Assembly (NCBI RefSeq): GCF_014651895.1
Contig: NZ_BMXT01000001.1
Span: 620,001-684,000, forward strand
Direction: 5' to 3'
Length of the DNA: 64,000 nt
Source of the DNA: Rhodanobacter panaciterrae
GTDB lineage: Bacteria > Pseudomonadota > Gammaproteobacteria > Xanthomonadales > Rhodanobacteraceae
Part shown: piece by piece, positions 61,572 to 64,000 of the stretch
Layout: each line of letters opens with the position of its first letter
Position numbering within the stretch: position 1 is the first letter of the stretch
Translations under genes and position numbers: made by a program
The notes under the pieces: generated by a model
Databases searched by the model: none
What the model was told of the DNA's origin: nothing
The model's input: only the letters and a program-made list of their open reading frames with translations

Positions 61572-62944
61572 CGGTGCAGGGCGGCGATGACCGCGGCGAC
61601 CAGATCGCCGGTATCGTCGCCGTAGTAGAGCGAGATGCCCATGCGCACCACCACCAGCCGTTCCGACGGCACGATCACCACGTACTGCCCGAACGCGCCA
61701 CGCGCGTAATACATGTCCTTCGGCAACTGCGGCATGCCCCACGGCGCATCCCACACCGGCACGCGGCCGTGGTTCACCAGATTGGTCCAGAAGCCGGCGC
61801 CGTAGCCGGTGTCCAGCGTCTGCGAATGGCTGTAATTGACCCAGCCTTCGGGGAGAATGCGCTGGCCGTCGACGACGCCATCGTCGAGGTAGAGCTGGCC
61901 GAAGCGGGCCAGGTCGCGGGCCGAGGCGTAGACGTTGCTGGCACCGATCGGCGTGCCGGTGGCGTCGGTCTCGATGACCGCGTCGCGCATGCCCAGTGGT
62001 CCAAACAGTTCGCGACGCGCGAAGCGTGCGGCATCGACGGCGTCGCCGCCGGTCGTGTCGCGGATCGCCCGCCCGAGCAGGAGATAGCTGAGGTTGCTGT
62101 AGCCCCAGGCCGTGCCGGGTGAGTGGGCGAGCGGCATCTTCGCGGCATAGCCGGCCATGTCCGGTTCGAGGTACAGCATGCGCGTCATCGGGCTGAGCGC
62201 ACCGTCGGTTTCGTCGAACGGCAGGCCGCTGTCCATGCGCAGCAGCTGGTCGACGGTGACGGCGTGGTGCGGGTCTGTCGGCGAGCGCCACGCAGCGATC
62301 GGCGCCGGCTGGTCCAGCCGCAGCTTGCCCTGATGCACCAGAATGCCGATCAGTGCGCTGGTGATCGACTTCGATATCGAATGGGCCCAGATCGGCGTGT
62401 CCGGCCCGTAGCTGGGGGCGTAGCGCTCGGCGATCAGCTGGCCATCGTGCAGCACCACTACGGCCTTGGTCAGTCGCGGGTGGGCCGGATCGGGCTCGGC
62501 GAAGGCGCGGTCGAGTGCGTGGCGGATCGCCGGGTCGGCCGGTTCGATCACGTTCGCCGGCCAGGTGCTGGCGATCGGCTCGGGTTCGAAGCCGGCGGCC
62601 TCGGGTACGGCGCCGTCGCCCTGCACAAGCAGGCAGCCGAGCCCTTCGCGGTACACCGCCCGTGCACTGAAGTCGCCAAATACCGAGGTACGCACTTCGC
62701 GCCTGGCGCGGTCGACCTCGTAGTGGATCGCCCAGCCGATGCCGCGCATCAGCGGCAGTTGTTCCTCGGTCAAGGTCCGCTGCGGGTCGAGCCGCGCCAG
62801 GAACGCGCTGGTGCACAGCGAGCGGCTGACCGAGCCGGTGGCAGTGCGGAACAGATCCTTGCCGATGGTGCCGATCCAGACGACGGCGGCAAGCAGCAGG
62901 ACGAGCAGGAAGACGAGAGTGATTTTCAGCAAGCGCAAGGCCAT
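61529..62944 (-). CDS. Exported serine hydrolase (class C beta-lactamase-like)
   Basis: Predicted 471 residues. An N-terminal membrane/signal helix (MALRLLKITLVFLLVLLLAA) precedes a long linker and the beta-lactamase-fold domain: SxxK motif in HSISKSITSALIG, YSN (WGYSNLSYLLLG), then ARGAFGQYVVIVP. These are esterases or peptidases. The ATG at 62944 gives a proper membrane helix; longer frames are unlikely. Convergent with the AraC gene. Confidence 0.8.
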   Translation of the reverse strand: MALRLLKITLVFLLVLLLAAVVWIGTIGKDLFRTATGSVSRSLCTSAFLARLDPQRTLTEEQLPLMRGIGWAIHYEVDRARREVRTSVFGDFSARAVYREGLGCLLVQGDGAVPEAAGFEPEPIASTWPANVIEPADPAIRHALDRAFAEPDPAHPRLTKAVVVLHDGQLIAERYAPSYGPDTPIWAHSISKSITSALIGILVHQGKLRLDQPAPIAAWRSPTDPHHAVTVDQLLRMDSGLPFDETDGALSPMTRMLYLEPDMAGYAAKMPLAHSPGTAWGYSNLSYLLLGRAIRDTTGGDAVDAARFARRELFGPLGMRDAVIETDATGTPIGASNVYASARDLARFGQLYLDDGVVDGQRILPEGWVNYSHSQTLDTGYGAGFWTNLVNHGRVPVWDAPWGMPQLPKDMYYARGAFGQYVVIVPSERLVVVRMGISLYYGDDTGDLVAAVIAALHRQAPARPSVAAILR

Positions 62945-63116
62945 GGTGATCCGCCGGGTCGAGTTGTCGTGGCGGCCAGCATGGGTGGTGCGGGGGCGGT
63001 GATCGTCCGATCCGGCGGAATCGTACGGCGCAGGAATGGCGTACGGGTGCGATCCGACCGGCTCGGACGTCAGCCCAGCACGCCATCGGCACGGGCACAA
63101 CCGTTGAACTCGGGTT

Positions 63117-63572
63117 TCAGTGTTTCGCCGGCTTGTAGCTGCCCGGCTCCGCACGTGACGGGATGGCGATGCGGTTCCAGCTGTTGATCAGGATAACCGC
63201 CATGTTGAGGTCGATCAGCTCTTCCTCGCTGAACTGGGCACGAGCCTCCTCGTAGATCTCGTCGGGTACGCCATGGATCGGGTCGAGCCGGGTCACCGCC
63301 TCGCACCAAGCCAGCGCAGCACGCTCGCGCGCACTGTAGAACGGTGCCTCGCGCCAGGCCTGCAGCACGTACAGCCGCTGCTCGGTTTCGCCGGCCGCAC
63401 GGGCATCCTTGCTGTGCATGTCGAGGCAGTAGGCGCAGCCGTTGAGCTGCGAAGCGCGCATCAGCACCAGCTCGATCAGGCTTTGTTCGATGCCCGAGTT
63501 CTTGACGTAGTCGGCCAGGGCGAGCAGCGGCTTGATGGCCTCGGGGTGTTTGTAGACATTGAAGCGGGGCAT
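63117..63572 (-). CDS. AhpD-like carboxymuconolactone decarboxylase family protein
   Basis: Predicted 151 residues. Redox motif CAYCLDMH (about residue 46) and HGVPDEIYEEAR are typical of this peroxidase-like family. Located beside the sigma-factor gene at 63610. Carboxymuconolactone-decarboxylase genes are classic targets of ECF41 sigma factors, so this is its likely target (established pattern, site not confirmed here). Confidence 0.88.
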   Translation of the reverse strand: MPRFNVYKHPEAIKPLLALADYVKNSGIEQSLIELVLMRASQLNGCAYCLDMHSKDARAAGETEQRLYVLQAWREAPFYSARERAALAWCEAVTRLDPIHGVPDEIYEEARAQFSEEELIDLNMAVILINSWNRIAIPSRAEPGSYKPAKH

Positions 63573-63609
63573 GGGGTTCTCCTTGCGGTTTGCGGCCGGT
63601 ACTGGCCGT

Positions 63610-64000
63610 TCAATGCAAGGACGTGGACGCCGCCGATTTCGTGACAGCCGCCAGCCGGGCGAGCTTGCCGGGGTGGCGCAAGGAGTGAATCGCGGTGATG
63701 TGCTCGCCGTCGTCGTCGATCCAGCTGGCCGAGATCAGCGTGTCGCCATGCCAGCCGAACAGAGCCGGCGTGCCATTGAGCTGGTGGATCTCGTGGCGCA
63801 CGCCGCCATGCCGAAGCTGCTGCAGCCCAATCTGCATGTACAACCGGGCCAGCCGCTCGGCGCCGTGCAGAGGATGCAGGGTGGCTCGCGCCAGGCCGCC
63901 GCCGTCGGAAACGCTCAGGGCATCTTCGGCAAACAGGGCTCGCAGCGTGGACATGTCCGGTTGCTTCAGCGCCTGCATGAAGCGCTCGAGCAGCCGCCGC
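63610..64000 (-). CDS. ECF41-type sigma factor (C-terminal part)
   Basis: The window ends inside this gene; only the last 129 residues are visible, from the minus-strand frame. They match the SnoaL-like C-terminal extension of ECF41 sigma factors: MQALKQPDMSTLRALFAEDA, DGGGLA (conserved DGGGK-type motif), NGTPALFGW, and HPGKLARL (NPDKL-type). This extension controls sigma activity. The sigma2/sigma4 domains lie outside the window. Confidence 0.85.
   Translation of the reverse strand, partial: RRLLERFMQALKQPDMSTLRALFAEDALSVSDGGGLARATLHPLHGAERLARLYMQIGLQQLRHGGVRHEIHQLNGTPALFGWHGDTLISASWIDDDGEHITAIHSLRHPGKLARLAAVTKSAASTSLH

Noticed and set aside
60516..63098. 860-residue open frame on the minus strand
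   Set aside because: It overlaps the AraC and serine-hydrolase genes in the wrong frame; its sequence is Arg/Ala/Pro-rich with no domain.

Overview
The window is a 64 kb stretch of high-GC chromosome from a gammaproteobacterium, most likely Rhodanobacteraceae/Xanthomonadaceae (Rhodanobacter-, Dyella- or Frateuria-like). This rests on protein content and gene order: recA-recX-alaS-csrA-tRNA-Ser, phoB-phoR-ppk-ppx, an NAD-type isocitrate dehydrogenase, a BepA-like M48 protease, an ECF41-type sigma factor, and G/C-rich palindromic intergenic elements. No species is assigned, because no database search was possible. Layout: 1-9.5 kb carries the end of slyD, a flavin monooxygenase, phospholipase A, an EF-hand secreted protein, a YcaQ-type DNA glycosylase, two cold-shock proteins, and a run of small oxidoreductase/hydrolase genes (alpha/beta hydrolase, OYE, pirin, Mpo1-like). 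9.5-17 kb holds a c-type cytochrome, tcdA, phbB, gluQ, htpX, htpG and a PEP-mutase-family enzyme, with palindromic repeats between them. 17-20.4 kb is a lower-GC accessory patch: an HNH nuclease translationally coupled to an acidic unknown protein, a membrane-anchored Mrr-like nuclease, and an array of degenerate hairpins repeating about every 21 bp. 20.4-29.4 kb contains a LysR/aldo-keto reductase pair, BaeSR, an S41 peptidase, and secreted hydrolases. 29.4-33.6 kb is a thiamin locus: a TPP riboswitch ahead of a TonB-dependent receptor overlapping a PnuC/PnuT transporter, with a phosphotransferase just upstream. 33.6-43.4 kb has an AEC transporter, two paralogous response regulators flanking an Hsp15-like gene, catalase, an Lrp/methionine gamma-lyase-like pair and mutS. 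43.4-49 kb has pncC, a recA gene that is broken as read (about 130 bp missing), recX, alaS, csrA and tRNA-Ser(GCT), whose 3' end lies inside a perfect 60-bp palindrome. 49-64 kb has lpxH, a periplasmic cyclophilin, the polyphosphate/phosphate-signalling cluster ppx-ppk-phoR-phoB, a BepA-like protease, grxC, isocitrate dehydrogenase, a membrane AraC regulator, a serine hydrolase, and an AhpD-like gene next to a truncated ECF41-type sigma factor. The observations most worth a second look are: (1) the disrupted recA; (2) the 21-bp-period hairpin array between the Mrr-like gene and the lysR gene; (3) the 60-bp palindrome that includes the tRNA-Ser acceptor end; (4) the coupled HNH/acidic-protein pair; and (5) the paired response regulators sharing a conserved tail. 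The thiamin riboswitch operon is the clearest regulated uptake unit.
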